DNA from: Clostridia bacterium
GTDB taxonomy: Bacteria > Bacillota > Clostridia > Lachnospirales > Lachnospiraceae
Length of the DNA stretch: 64,000 bases
Direction of reading: 5' to 3'
Assembly (NCBI GenBank): GCA_910576205.1
Contig: CAJTHL010000011.1
Span: 1 to 64,000, forward strand
The translations under genes were made by a program, and so were the position numbers. Position 1 is the stretch's first letter, and each line of letters opens with the position of its first letter. A model generated the notes under the pieces. The model did no database searches. It had not been told where the DNA came from and worked only from the letters and a program-made list of their open reading frames with translations. Positions 18,274-27,051 of the stretch are shown piece after piece.

Positions 18274-18593
18274 ATGAAAAACAAAAATTTTACCTCCAAA
18301 GATTACTGGAGCCTGCCGGATGACAAACGAGCCGAGCTCACCTCAAAGGGCTGTGAAGGGGCTCCGGACTTAATTGTAGAAATTGTTTCCCCGTCCAGCC
18401 GAAAAATGGACTATATTATTAAAAACGGAAAATATGCTGAGGCGGGTGTCCTGGAATACTGGATCCAGAAAAAGAACGTGTCACACTTTATCACTACGAG
18501 AAAGATGCGGCTCCCGTTATTTATCCTTTTTCCGCCGTCTTTGAATCATCCATTTTTCCAGAACTACAGGTAGCAGTCGCAGTGCTTCTGTAA
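18274..18593 (+). pseudogene. Truncated, frameshifted Uma2-family (DUF820) nuclease-like gene
   Basis: The frame starts MKNKNFTSKDYWSLPDDKRAEL and jumps straight to TSKGCEGAPDLIVEIVSPSS, so roughly 70-80 residues of the usual Uma2 core look deleted. After EYWI (near 18460) the coding sense moves to another frame, which reads DPEKERVTLYHYEKDAAP and ends at the TAA at 18591. The family belongs to the PD-(D/E)XK nuclease fold. With the deletion and frameshift it is surely inactive. Confidence 0.75.
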
Positions 18594-18616
18594 TTTATGG
18601 CTTATCTTTTGTCATA

Positions 18617-18751
18617 ATTAGGTAATTGCGAAACTCGCTAAGCCCGTTCGCAATCTTGAAGCAAAACAGTCATATCCGGTGAGGAGTTATTTGGTTTTAT
18701 GATAAAAAATGCCGTGTTTATGCGGCTTGTGGCGTTTCGCAAACACCTATT
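18617..18751. repeat. MITE-like element with imperfect terminal inverted repeats
   Basis: The 18-base ends at 18617-18634 (with TTGCGAAAC) and 18734-18751 (with GTTTCGCAA) match as reverse complements at 15 of 18 positions and enclose 99 bp with no gene. It sits between the broken Uma2 gene and the AraC gene and could also provide part of the AraC leader. Copies elsewhere in the genome would settle it. Confidence 0.4.
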
Positions 18752-18778
18752 TGGGCATATTGTTAAAGGAGGATTCCC

Positions 18779-19675
18779 ATGGAACAGCAGTCATCCCTCT
18801 TAAAGGAAATCCGTTCCCACGGAACCAGGTCATTTCCCTGTGCCATCTACCGTACCCACTCCTCCCAGAAGGGTGTGTTCGTCAAGCATCACTGGCATGA
18901 GGAAGTGGAGCTTTTGTATTTTTCGGGAGGAAAATTCCGGCTGGAGATCAATATGGAATCCTTTCCCATTCAATCCGAATGCTTCTATTTTATTAATCCC
19001 GGGGAGCTTCACAGCATTATGGCGGAAACCTCCCACAGGCACTGGGAGGATGCCATTGTATTTTCCCCTGGTATTTTAAGCTTTGACTCCTGCGATGAAG
19101 CGCAGATACATCTGATAAACCCTGTTTTAAATGGCAGGTTACTTTTTCCCCGCTGTATCACTCCGGAGCAGCCCGCCTTTATTCCGGTTCGCAACGCTTT
19201 TCTGGATATCTGCCAGTCCTTCGGGCAGGCGCCCCTGGAAGAGCCTGCCCGTCAGCTCTACACAAAAGCTTCCCTGCTACAGATTCTTGCCACCCTCTCC
19301 ACCCACGGCCTTTTCACGCCTACGGAAAAAAATATGGACAAACGGGTGGAAGACATTAAAACGGCGCTGACTTACATTAAAGACAATTATCAGGAAAAAA
19401 TTTACATTTCTCATCTGGCAGAGCAGGTCAGTCTGAACGAACAATATTTCAGCCGCCTTTTTAAAAAAGTAATCGGTCATTCCCCCATGGAGTATATAAA
19501 CGAATACCGTGTCAAACAGGCCCGGCGCCTTCTGGAAAAGACAGATCTGCTGGTGACGGAAATCTGCCTGGAGTGCGGCTATAACAATCTGGGAAACTTT
19601 TTACGGGAGTTCCGCAAATATACAGGGACAACCCCTCTGCAATATCGGAAGCATTCCGGAAAAAGCTCTTTATAA
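18779..19675 (+). CDS. AraC-family transcriptional regulator
   Basis: A 298-residue activator. Residues about 20-100 form a cupin-like sensor domain with HWHEEVELLYF and a PGELH motif. The C-terminal 100 residues form the double helix-turn-helix: IKDNYQEKIYISHLAEQ, then LNEQYFSRLFKKVIG, then TEICLECGYNNLGNFLREFRK and the closing TGTTPLQYR. It precedes two alpha-glucosidase genes, so it probably senses an alpha-glucoside and activates them. Two near-identical 18-bp direct repeats lie between it and the first glucosidase gene (19674 and 19726). AAAGGAGG precedes the ATG at 18779. Confidence 0.92.
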   Translation: MEQQSSLLKEIRSHGTRSFPCAIYRTHSSQKGVFVKHHWHEEVELLYFSGGKFRLEINMESFPIQSECFYFINPGELHSIMAETSHRHWEDAIVFSPGILSFDSCDEAQIHLINPVLNGRLLFPRCITPEQPAFIPVRNAFLDICQSFGQAPLEEPARQLYTKASLLQILATLSTHGLFTPTEKNMDKRVEDIKTALTYIKDNYQEKIYISHLAEQVSLNEQYFSRLFKKVIGHSPMEYINEYRVKQARRLLEKTDLLVTEICLECGYNNLGNFLREFRKYTGTTPLQYRKHSGKSSL

Positions 19676-19743
19676 TGTCATAATAATGTAGTTTTTAATC
19701 AGATAACTGTAAGACTTTCCATATAAATGTCATTAAAATGTAA
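19674..19743 (+). promoter_or_regulatory. Two direct repeats, likely AraC-type operator
   Basis: The 18-mers at 19674-19691 and 19726-19743 share 15 of 18 bases (AATGTCAT-x-A-x-AATGTA), with start points 52 bp apart, about five helical turns. They lie upstream of the first GH13 gene and just after the AraC gene, as expected for activator half-sites. Confidence 0.5.
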
Positions 19744-19778
19744 ATTAATAGATTGCGGTACTTAAACAGGAGGTTATT

Positions 19779-21443
19779 ATGACAAAAAAATGGTGGCATG
19801 ACAAAGTAGCATATCAGATTTATCCCAAAAGCTTCTATGACTCCAACGGGGACGGCATCGGGGACATCCCAGGGATTATCAGCAAGCTGGACTATCTTAA
19901 GGATCTGGGTGTGGATATTCTCTGGCTGTCTCCCTGTTATCAGTCTCCGCTGGTAGACCAGGGATATGATATCTCGGATTATTACCGCATTGACCCCCGG
20001 TTTGGCACCATGGAGGATATGGAAGAGCTTATCGCCCAGGCAAAAAAGAGGGGTATGTCTATTCTTATGGATCTGGTGGTAAACCACTGCTCCGACGAAC
20101 ATGAGTGGTTTCAGAAGGCCTGTGAGGATCCGGACGGAAAATACGGGAAATTTTTCTATCTGAGAGACAAGAAGGAGGGGGAGCTGCCCACCAACTGGCG
20201 CTCATATTTTGGCGGTCCGGTATGGGAGGACCTGCCGTGTACCAGCAAGCAGTATCTCCATGTATTCCACAGAAAACAGCCGGACTTAAACTGGGAGAAT
20301 CCCGAAGTCCGGGAGGAAGTCTACAAAAATATGAACTGGTGGCTGGAGAAAGGCCTGGGCGGCTTTCGGGTAGACGCCATTGTTAACATCAAAAAGGCCC
20401 TGCCCTTCCACGATTATCCCGCTGACCGAGAAGACGGGCTTTGCAGCATCAACGCCATGCTGGCCGAGGCCAAAGGCATTGGGGAATTTTTAGGGGAAAT
20501 GCGGGACCGCACCTTTAAAAAGTATGATGCCTTTTCCGTGGGTGAGGTTTTCAACGAAAAGCCCGGGGAAATCCCGGACTATATTGGGGAGAACGGATAC
20601 TTTTCCAGTATCTTTGACTTTAACGAGACGATTTTCGGAGGAAGCGAAAAGGGATGGTACGACAGTGTGCCCATTACGCCGGACGACTATAAAAACTGCT
20701 GTTTTGAATCCCAGGCCAAAATCGGGGATACTGGTTTCCTGTCCAATATCATCGAAAACCACGACGAGCCCCGTGGGGTCAGCCGCTATATTCCGCAGGG
20801 GGACTGCTGTGTGGAGAGTAAGAAAATGCTGGCTGCCCTGAACTTTATGTTACGGGGGCTTCCTTTTATTTACCAGGGACAGGAGCTGGGTATGGAGAAT
20901 GTCCCCATTTCCTCCATTGACGAGGTGGATGATATCTCTGCCCGGGACGAGTACAAAGTGGCCCTGGAGGCGGGCCTTTCCCCGGAGGAAGCCTTAAAGG
21001 TCATTGCCAGATTCAGCCGGGACAACGCCCGCACACCCATGCAGTGGTCAGCCGGGAAAAACGCCGGCTTTACCACGGGAACTCCCTGGCTGAAGGTCAA
21101 TCCCAACTACACCTCCATCAATGCCAAGGCCCAGATGGCTGACCCGGATTCTGTGATGAATTTCTACAAAAAGCTGATTGCCCTCCGTAAGGATCCCCTT
21201 TACCGGGAAACCATTGTCTATGGAGCCCTGGAGCCCGTATGGCAGGAGCGGCATAATCTTATGGCTTATTATCGGAAGGGGGAGTACACGCTTCTGGTTG
21301 TGGGAAACTATCAGCGGGAAGAGCAGGAAATCACCCTTCCCCAAGGATATCAGAAGGTGCTGCTGAACAATTATCACGACATCAATGAGGACAGCGGCTG
21401 CATCCGGTTACACGGATACCAGGTATTGATACTGGAAATATAA
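19779..21443 (+). CDS. GH13 alpha-glucosidase (oligo-1,6-glucosidase type)
   Basis: A 554-residue cytosolic glycoside hydrolase of family 13 (subfamily 31-like) that releases glucose from the non-reducing end of isomalto- or malto-oligosaccharides. It has the start motif WWHDKVAYQIYPKSFYDSNG, MDLVVNHCSDEH, the nucleophile Asp near 199 in GFRVDAIVNI, the acid/base Glu near 255 in VGEVFNE, and the third acid in ENHDEPR near 327. No signal peptide is present. The ATG at 19779 has AGGAGG. It is followed 42 bp later by a paralogue, and both are probably controlled by the AraC regulator upstream. Confidence 0.93.
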   Translation: MTKKWWHDKVAYQIYPKSFYDSNGDGIGDIPGIISKLDYLKDLGVDILWLSPCYQSPLVDQGYDISDYYRIDPRFGTMEDMEELIAQAKKRGMSILMDLVVNHCSDEHEWFQKACEDPDGKYGKFFYLRDKKEGELPTNWRSYFGGPVWEDLPCTSKQYLHVFHRKQPDLNWENPEVREEVYKNMNWWLEKGLGGFRVDAIVNIKKALPFHDYPADREDGLCSINAMLAEAKGIGEFLGEMRDRTFKKYDAFSVGEVFNEKPGEIPDYIGENGYFSSIFDFNETIFGGSEKGWYDSVPITPDDYKNCCFESQAKIGDTGFLSNIIENHDEPRGVSRYIPQGDCCVESKKMLAALNFMLRGLPFIYQGQELGMENVPISSIDEVDDISARDEYKVALEAGLSPEEALKVIARFSRDNARTPMQWSAGKNAGFTTGTPWLKVNPNYTSINAKAQMADPDSVMNFYKKLIALRKDPLYRETIVYGALEPVWQERHNLMAYYRKGEYTLLVVGNYQREEQEITLPQGYQKVLLNNYHDINEDSGCIRLHGYQVLILEI

Positions 21444-21485
21444 CAGCGGCGGTTTGGAAAAATAAAAAAAGAAAAGGAATAAACT

Positions 21486-23156
21486 ATGAACAGAGCATGG
21501 TGGAAAGAAGCGGTTATTTATCAGATCTATCCCCGCAGTTTTATGGACAGCAACGGGGACGGCATCGGGGATTTGCAGGGAATTATCAGCAGGCTGGATT
21601 ATCTGGAATATCTGGGGATTGATGTGATCTGGCTGTCGCCCGTCTACAAGTCTCCCAACGACGATAACGGATACGATATCAGCGATTACCAGGATATTAT
21701 GGAGGAATTCGGAACCATGACGGATTTCGATCAGCTCCTTAATGCCGCCCACAAACGGGGAATCAGGATTGTGATGGACCTGGTGGTAAACCATACTTCC
21801 GATGAGCACAGATGGTTTGTGGAAAGTCGGAAGTCAGTGGATAACCCATACCGGGATTATTATATCTGGAGGGAAGGGCCGGACGCCCAGACGCCCCCCA
21901 ACAACTGGGGTTCTTGCTTTGGCGGTTCCGCATGGGAATTTGACAGCGAAACCGGCATGTATTATCTGCATCTTTTTTCCAGAAAGCAACCCGATCTGAA
22001 CTGGGATAACCCGGAAGTGCGCCGGGAAGTCTTTGATATGATGAGCTGGTGGTGTGAAAAGGGCATTGACGGATTCCGCATGGACGTTATCAGCATGATC
22101 TCCAAGACAAAGGAAATGCCCGACGGAGAGGTTCACGGTCTCTACGGAGACTATGGCCCTTACTGTGTACACGGGCCCAATGTCCACAGATATCTACAGG
22201 AGATGAACGAAAAAGTATTGGCAAAGTATGATATTATGACGGTTGGAGAGACCGCCGGTGTCACCACGGAGCTGGCAAAGCAGTATGCGGGGGAAAATAC
22301 CCATGAGCTGAATATGGTATTCCAGTTTGAGCATGTGGAGGGGGATGGGAAATATGGGAAGTGGACGGACGAAAAGCTTCCCCTCACCACCTTGAAGGAT
22401 ACCCTGTCCCGCTGGCAGACCGAGCTTTACGGCACCGCATGGAACAGCCTCTTCTGGAACAATCACGACCAGCCAAGGGCTGTCTCCCGCTTTGGCGACG
22501 ACCGTCCCCAGTACCGGGAAGCCTCCGCCAAGATGCTTGCCACCTGCCTGCATATGCTCCAGGGTACCCCTTATATTTACCAGGGGGAAGAGCTGGGAAT
22601 GACTAACTATCCATTTGAGGGTCCCCAGGATTTCCGCGATATCGAAAGCATCAACGCCTATAAGGAATGGTGCGTCCATGGCGTGTTGTCCCATGAGGTA
22701 TTCTGGCCCTGTATTACCTTTAAGAGCCGGGACAATGCCAGAACCCCGGTGCAGTGGGACGACTCTCCCCAGGGAGGCTTCACCACCGGCACACCCTGGA
22801 TTCCCGTAAATCCCAATTACCGGGAGATTAACGCCAGGGCCGAAACCGCCGACCCGGGCTCTGTGTTTCATTACTACCGGAAGCTGATTGCGCTTAGAAA
22901 GCAGAATCCGGTTATAGTCTATGGGAAATATGAGCTGCTTTTCAGAGAAAGCCAGGAATTGTTTGTCTACACCCGGACGCTGGGGCAGGAAAAGCTTCTT
23001 GTAGTGTGCAATTTCAGCCCCCGGGAAACGCCCTTTGCTGTTCCCGATGAATTTGTGGGGGCTCCCCTTCTGATTTCCAATATGGAAAATGCCTATGACA
23101 GGGCGGTTATGGATCTGAAGCCTTATGAGGCGTTTGTTTTAAAGAAAAACCTCTGA
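21486..23156 (+). CDS. GH13 alpha-glucosidase, second copy
   Basis: A 556-residue paralogue of the preceding enzyme, with the same layout: WWKEAVIYQIYPRSFMDSNG, MDLVVNHTSDEH, nucleophile Asp near 200 in GFRMDVISM, acid Glu near 253 in VGETAGV and NNHDQPRA near 326. The residue after the nucleophile (Val-Ile versus Ala-Ile in the first copy) and the VVNH-x-SDEH loop differ slightly, so the two may split alpha-1,6 and alpha-1,4 or sucrose-type substrates. It is cytosolic, co-directional with the first copy, and closed by a terminator. Confidence 0.93.
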   Translation: MNRAWWKEAVIYQIYPRSFMDSNGDGIGDLQGIISRLDYLEYLGIDVIWLSPVYKSPNDDNGYDISDYQDIMEEFGTMTDFDQLLNAAHKRGIRIVMDLVVNHTSDEHRWFVESRKSVDNPYRDYYIWREGPDAQTPPNNWGSCFGGSAWEFDSETGMYYLHLFSRKQPDLNWDNPEVRREVFDMMSWWCEKGIDGFRMDVISMISKTKEMPDGEVHGLYGDYGPYCVHGPNVHRYLQEMNEKVLAKYDIMTVGETAGVTTELAKQYAGENTHELNMVFQFEHVEGDGKYGKWTDEKLPLTTLKDTLSRWQTELYGTAWNSLFWNNHDQPRAVSRFGDDRPQYREASAKMLATCLHMLQGTPYIYQGEELGMTNYPFEGPQDFRDIESINAYKEWCVHGVLSHEVFWPCITFKSRDNARTPVQWDDSPQGGFTTGTPWIPVNPNYREINARAETADPGSVFHYYRKLIALRKQNPVIVYGKYELLFRESQELFVYTRTLGQEKLLVVCNFSPRETPFAVPDEFVGAPLLISNMENAYDRAVMDLKPYEAFVLKKNL

Positions 23157-23188
23157 TCCCGCCTGCCAGAATCCGGTTTTCACATTTA

Positions 23189-23250
23189 AAGGGACCCGTC
23201 GCCCGCCAGATATTCCCCGGCTGTGACAGGTCCCTTCTTTTTGTTTCTTT
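23189..23250 (+). terminator. Terminator between the glucosidase and VWA genes
   Basis: AAGGGACC and GGTCCCTT form an 8-bp stem over a long loop, followed by CTTTTTG and more T. It serves the plus strand, and may also serve the convergent minus-strand gene. Confidence 0.75.
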
Positions 23251-25329
23251 TTAGTGATTTACCCTGGATAACACATCCACCTTATCCGCAAAATCCGTCA
23301 TGTACCATCTGTTGTTTTCATACACCACCTGGTACTTACACTGCTGGGTCAGAAGCTCCAGCGGCTTATCTTCCACCTGGACATAGTAGGTTTCCCGGGT
23401 GGTCACCACGCAATTTGCCGAGTCGGAGTAGTCTACGCTGACAATCTCGTAGGAATCCAGCGTTTCCCGGATATCCCTGGACACATACGCTTTCTGGGAA
23501 TTGTAAATGTTGCTGCCGTCCTTCAGGTAATCCGAAATACAGGAGAAATCGGAATTTGTCATGGCATCGGCAAATCCCCGCATATAAGCCTCCACAACCG
23601 CCTCCGGGCCATCGTGGTAGATACCTGCGCCGCTGACGCTCAACAGTACGTTTGGCCTGTAGGTGTAGGTGCATTCGCCCCCATAAACAGGAGAGTGATA
23701 TCCCACCACGATATTGGCATCCTCTGTGACTACCCCGTCCGCATCCTCAAACTCAATGAGATACAGTTCTTTTTCCTGTTTGTAAATCTCCTGGTAAATC
23801 TCCCACATAGAGTTTACATCCCGGACATTATAATAGAAGCCGCCGGTCTGTACCGCCACATTGCGGATTTCCGCATCATTCATGGTTCCGATTCCGATAA
23901 TAAAAACCGGCACATGGTATCTCTGGGCAATATCAATCACATCCCCGGCTGAACAGCTGCTGTAATTATCCAGACCGTCCGTAAAAGCAATCACGCATTT
24001 TGCCCCCCGCTGGGCCGCCACCCGGCTCACCCCGGCGTAAAGGGCGTCGTAGAGACTGGTCATATCTCCTGTCACCAGGCCGGAAATCCGGCTTTTCAAC
24101 ACGTCCGCAGAACCTGTAAAGGTCTCCTCGATCTGGACGCCGGTACTAAAAGACACCAGCTCCACCTTATCCCCCGCGGTAAACTGGACGCTGGACACAA
24201 AATCCGACATGATCTGCTTTGCCTCATTTAAAGGGCCCCCGAACATGCTTCCGCTGACATCCGCCACCATCTCCACATTCAAGGCCTCAATTTCATCAAG
24301 CTGTGTGATCTTTACCACCTGCTGCTTGATATAGTTGGCGTTGGCATCCTGCTTTCTCACAAAAAACAGGGCCTGATCCAGTCCTTCCGGCACATCGTTG
24401 GTGGAAGTATCTACAAGCTGGGTATACAGACGAATATGGGGATAATCCGAAGCGTCCACCTGCTGGATGCTTACGTTTAACCGGCGCTCCGGTTCTATGT
24501 ATCTGTAGGCAATATTATCCAGTTCTTCAAACACCATCGCCATAGAGCCGTATTTGCCCTGGGAATCCAGCTGGCTGATCTTATCCATATTCTGCGTATA
24601 CAGATCCTTGTCCTCTTTATCCGCCATGGACATATTTATATTTGTGTACGTTGCCAGCTTTTCTTCCACAAAGCGGGCGTTCTCTTCCTTCAGAGCCTCC
24701 AGAGCCTCCTCTGCCTCCTCAAAGAGCTTCTCCGCTTTTCTGTCATCATTGGCCTTTATGGCCTCGTCGCATTGCAGCAGGATTTCCTCATACGCCGCAA
24801 ACCCTTCCGCCAGGTGCTGCTCCTCCTTCCCGGCAAGCCACTCCTCCACTGTGGGAGCCGCCTCCTTCATAAGCCAGGCCTGCGCCGCGCTGGCTTCCTC
24901 GGACACGGTCTGTAGACGCTGTAGAATCTCCCGTTTCTCCCCAAAGGAAAAGAATCCTGCTTCTGCCCAGGCCTCCGCCAGGGATTCTTTGTCCTGTTGG
25001 GCTGACAAAACATTATAGGTATCAATATGCGCACTTATACTCTTAAATTTCTGGTTTAGCACCAGAAGCTGGACGCCAAAGAAAATAATTACTGCCAGAA
25101 TTGCCGTTCCGGCTATGGGCACGGCTCTCTTAAGTATTTTCCGTCCGACAGACTTTTTTGGCATTCCCGGGGCTTCGGTATTTCCCGCCATGCCTGGATT
25201 CTGTAGCATCTCGGTTACGCCCTCCTGTGGCGTAGCGTCAACCGGATTACCGGTATCAACCGGCTCCCCGCAACGTCCGCAGAATTTCTGTCCGTCTTTC
25301 ACTTCATTCCCACATTTTGAACAAAACAT
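23251..25329 (-). CDS. Zinc-ribbon, membrane-anchored VWA-domain protein
   Basis: A 692-residue membrane protein. The frame is open further upstream, but the ATG at 25329 is chosen because it has GGGAGAG in place and begins with a complete zinc ribbon (MFCSKCGNEV then FCGRCG). A hydrophobic helix follows at about 65-88, then a Glu/Ala-rich coiled coil to about 260 and a von Willebrand factor A domain with the metal-site motif DVSGSM near 355 and AFTDGLDN further on. The C-terminal part, from about 560, resembles a small NTF2-like fold. The ribbon is probably inside and the VWA outside the cell. It lies 25 bp after the amidase gene. Its role is unknown; binding of a wall or surface ligand is possible. 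Confidence 0.85.
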   Translation of the reverse strand: MFCSKCGNEVKDGQKFCGRCGEPVDTGNPVDATPQEGVTEMLQNPGMAGNTEAPGMPKKSVGRKILKRAVPIAGTAILAVIIFFGVQLLVLNQKFKSISAHIDTYNVLSAQQDKESLAEAWAEAGFFSFGEKREILQRLQTVSEEASAAQAWLMKEAAPTVEEWLAGKEEQHLAEGFAAYEEILLQCDEAIKANDDRKAEKLFEEAEEALEALKEENARFVEEKLATYTNINMSMADKEDKDLYTQNMDKISQLDSQGKYGSMAMVFEELDNIAYRYIEPERRLNVSIQQVDASDYPHIRLYTQLVDTSTNDVPEGLDQALFFVRKQDANANYIKQQVVKITQLDEIEALNVEMVADVSGSMFGGPLNEAKQIMSDFVSSVQFTAGDKVELVSFSTGVQIEETFTGSADVLKSRISGLVTGDMTSLYDALYAGVSRVAAQRGAKCVIAFTDGLDNYSSCSAGDVIDIAQRYHVPVFIIGIGTMNDAEIRNVAVQTGGFYYNVRDVNSMWEIYQEIYKQEKELYLIEFEDADGVVTEDANIVVGYHSPVYGGECTYTYRPNVLLSVSGAGIYHDGPEAVVEAYMRGFADAMTNSDFSCISDYLKDGSNIYNSQKAYVSRDIRETLDSYEIVSVDYSDSANCVVTTRETYYVQVEDKPLELLTQQCKYQVVYENNRWYMTDFADKVDVLSRVNH

Positions 25330-25354
25330 AAGCTCTCCCTCTGTATTCTGTTTT

Positions 25355-26668
25355 TTATTCTCCCGTTTCTGATATTTCCCTGTCTGGCATTGTGATTTCC
25401 TGCACAAAACCAAGTCCATAGGCAATGCCGTAGGCGTCCGCCTCTGCCCATTTAACTGCCAGATCTTCCTGGGCAGCCTTTCGCACCTCTGGTATGGTGT
25501 GCAACCCATGCTCTATAATCACGCCCGGCGTGTCTGTAGATGCAGCTCCTCTTAAAACTCCGTAATAGTCGTCCCCCGAATTCCCCTTCCGGTAAACAAC
25601 CGTCCCCGGCGTATCCAGGCTGTCGTTGTACTCTTTTGTCCATTGGCGGATACTGCCCCGGGCCGCCGTGTCAAAACGGCTTCCCGTGCTTAGTCCCATC
25701 CGGTAATTTACCAGGGAGAGATTGGTTCCCACTCCGTTGCAGATCTCCAGAACCAGATCTGATTTCCTTGCCGTCTCATTTACAATCAAAAGAGACTTAT
25801 TAATGGAAACGGGCTGCATGCTGGTGTCATACCCGTTTGCACCCTCCTCATTTGCATTTGTATGGATGGATAGAAACAGGTCGCAGTCCTCCCGGGCCGC
25901 GTATTCGCCCCTTAGGACAATATGTCTGCTGTCCAGCTCCACATCCGTATATCCGCCCAGGGTGATGCTTTTGCTTTCCCTGGTCATGCAGGAATCTACA
26001 CCGTATTCTTCCTTTAAAAGCCGGGCAAGCTCTCTGGCAATCTTCAGCGTGAAATCCCCTTCCGCATAGCCGTAGGCGTCCGGGCCTTCTATGGCATTTA
26101 CCCCTGCGTAATGTCCGGGATCAATGCATATTTTCACATTGCTGGCAAGGATTTCCCTGCCGGAGGCCGCCGTATACATGGCCTCGTCAGCCACCTCCAC
26201 GTCAACCCGATACGCATACTGCCCTGGCTCCCGGGTTTCCAGTTGATCTGTCACTGTATACGCCTCTCCTGTGGACTCCCCCCTGGATTGCACCCGCTCC
26301 ACAACCTGCCAGCCGCCGGGGTTTCTACCCGGGAAGTCCTGCCTCATGACAATGTATTCCCGCACCAGGGAATCCTGGCTGTCCGGCCAGGAAATCCGGA
26401 TCTGCTCCCGGGAAACCCGGAAAGTCTCTATGTTCTCCACGGAAACGGCTGTCCGCATATCCTTTTCCGCCTCCATGGCCTGCCCCTCCTCCTCCGGCTG
26501 CTCCGCATCCTCTGTATGAGTAATCCCATATTGGGAAATATCACCCATTGCCGAACCGCTTCCTGCCACACTGCCTCTTTCACGCCTGTCGCCGCTTCGG
26601 AAAGACATTATCAGAAAAAAAGCCAGCATCAGCAGAAGGACAAAAAACATCCTCAGAATCTTTCTCAT
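25355..26668 (-). CDS. N-acetylmuramoyl-L-alanine amidase (Amidase_3)
   Basis: A 437-residue cell-wall hydrolase with an N-terminal signal anchor (about 5-23). A fibronectin-like segment around 80-165 is followed by the Amidase_3 domain: zinc ligands in KICIDPGH (near 180), the Glu of EGDFTLK near 203, FLSIHTNAN near 264 and the catalytic IIEHGLH near 384. It cleaves the bond between muramic acid and the stem peptide. The start overlaps the stop of the upstream small membrane protein gene by four bases (ATGA), so the two are translationally coupled. Confidence 0.9.
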   Translation of the reverse strand: MRKILRMFFVLLLMLAFFLIMSFRSGDRRERGSVAGSGSAMGDISQYGITHTEDAEQPEEEGQAMEAEKDMRTAVSVENIETFRVSREQIRISWPDSQDSLVREYIVMRQDFPGRNPGGWQVVERVQSRGESTGEAYTVTDQLETREPGQYAYRVDVEVADEAMYTAASGREILASNVKICIDPGHYAGVNAIEGPDAYGYAEGDFTLKIARELARLLKEEYGVDSCMTRESKSITLGGYTDVELDSRHIVLRGEYAAREDCDLFLSIHTNANEEGANGYDTSMQPVSINKSLLIVNETARKSDLVLEICNGVGTNLSLVNYRMGLSTGSRFDTAARGSIRQWTKEYNDSLDTPGTVVYRKGNSGDDYYGVLRGAASTDTPGVIIEHGLHTIPEVRKAAQEDLAVKWAEADAYGIAYGLGFVQEITMPDREISETGE

Positions 26669-26997
26669 TTCTCCTCACTACTCTCCAGCTTGTCTGTCTC
26701 CCTCAAAGCCGCTTCCAGGTCTGTTTTCTCTTGCAAAGCCTCCGTTTCTTCCTCTGTATCCTCAGAAGCTTCTCCGGCTTCCTCCACAGAAGGATTTTTC
26801 ATCTGCTCCATCCCCTTACGGACTCCCCAGATCACAAGTCCGGCTCCAAAAACGGCAAACACAACAGCCGCAATTATCATAATGATTTTCTCCACGCCTT
26901 CCACCTGTCCCAGATCCCGTATCATATTGTAAGCCAGATACACCAGATATACTCCGGCCAGGGAGTAAAATATAATTCTTCCATTTTCTCTTTTCAT
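26665..26997 (-). CDS. Small membrane protein
   Basis: A 110-residue protein with two hydrophobic helices (about 8-26 and 37-58) and a highly acidic, Glu-rich C-terminal half. No known family is recognised. It is the first gene of a three-gene group with the amidase and the VWA protein, overlapping the amidase start by four bases. A role in placing or controlling the amidase is possible but not shown. Confidence 0.75.
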   Translation of the reverse strand: MKRENGRIIFYSLAGVYLVYLAYNMIRDLGQVEGVEKIIMIIAAVVFAVFGAGLVIWGVRKGMEQMKNPSVEEAGEASEDTEEETEALQEKTDLEAALRETDKLESSEEK

Positions 26998-27051
26998 TTT
27001 TTGTTCCTTTCCTCTTTTTGGGGCCCCAGGGGCCGGTATTGATTCCTTGTC

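Noticed and set aside
25330..25509. Upstream extension of the VWA protein to 25509
   Set aside because: The extra 60 residues overlap the amidase coding sequence, look like out-of-frame translation and precede a standard zinc-ribbon start with its own ribosome site.
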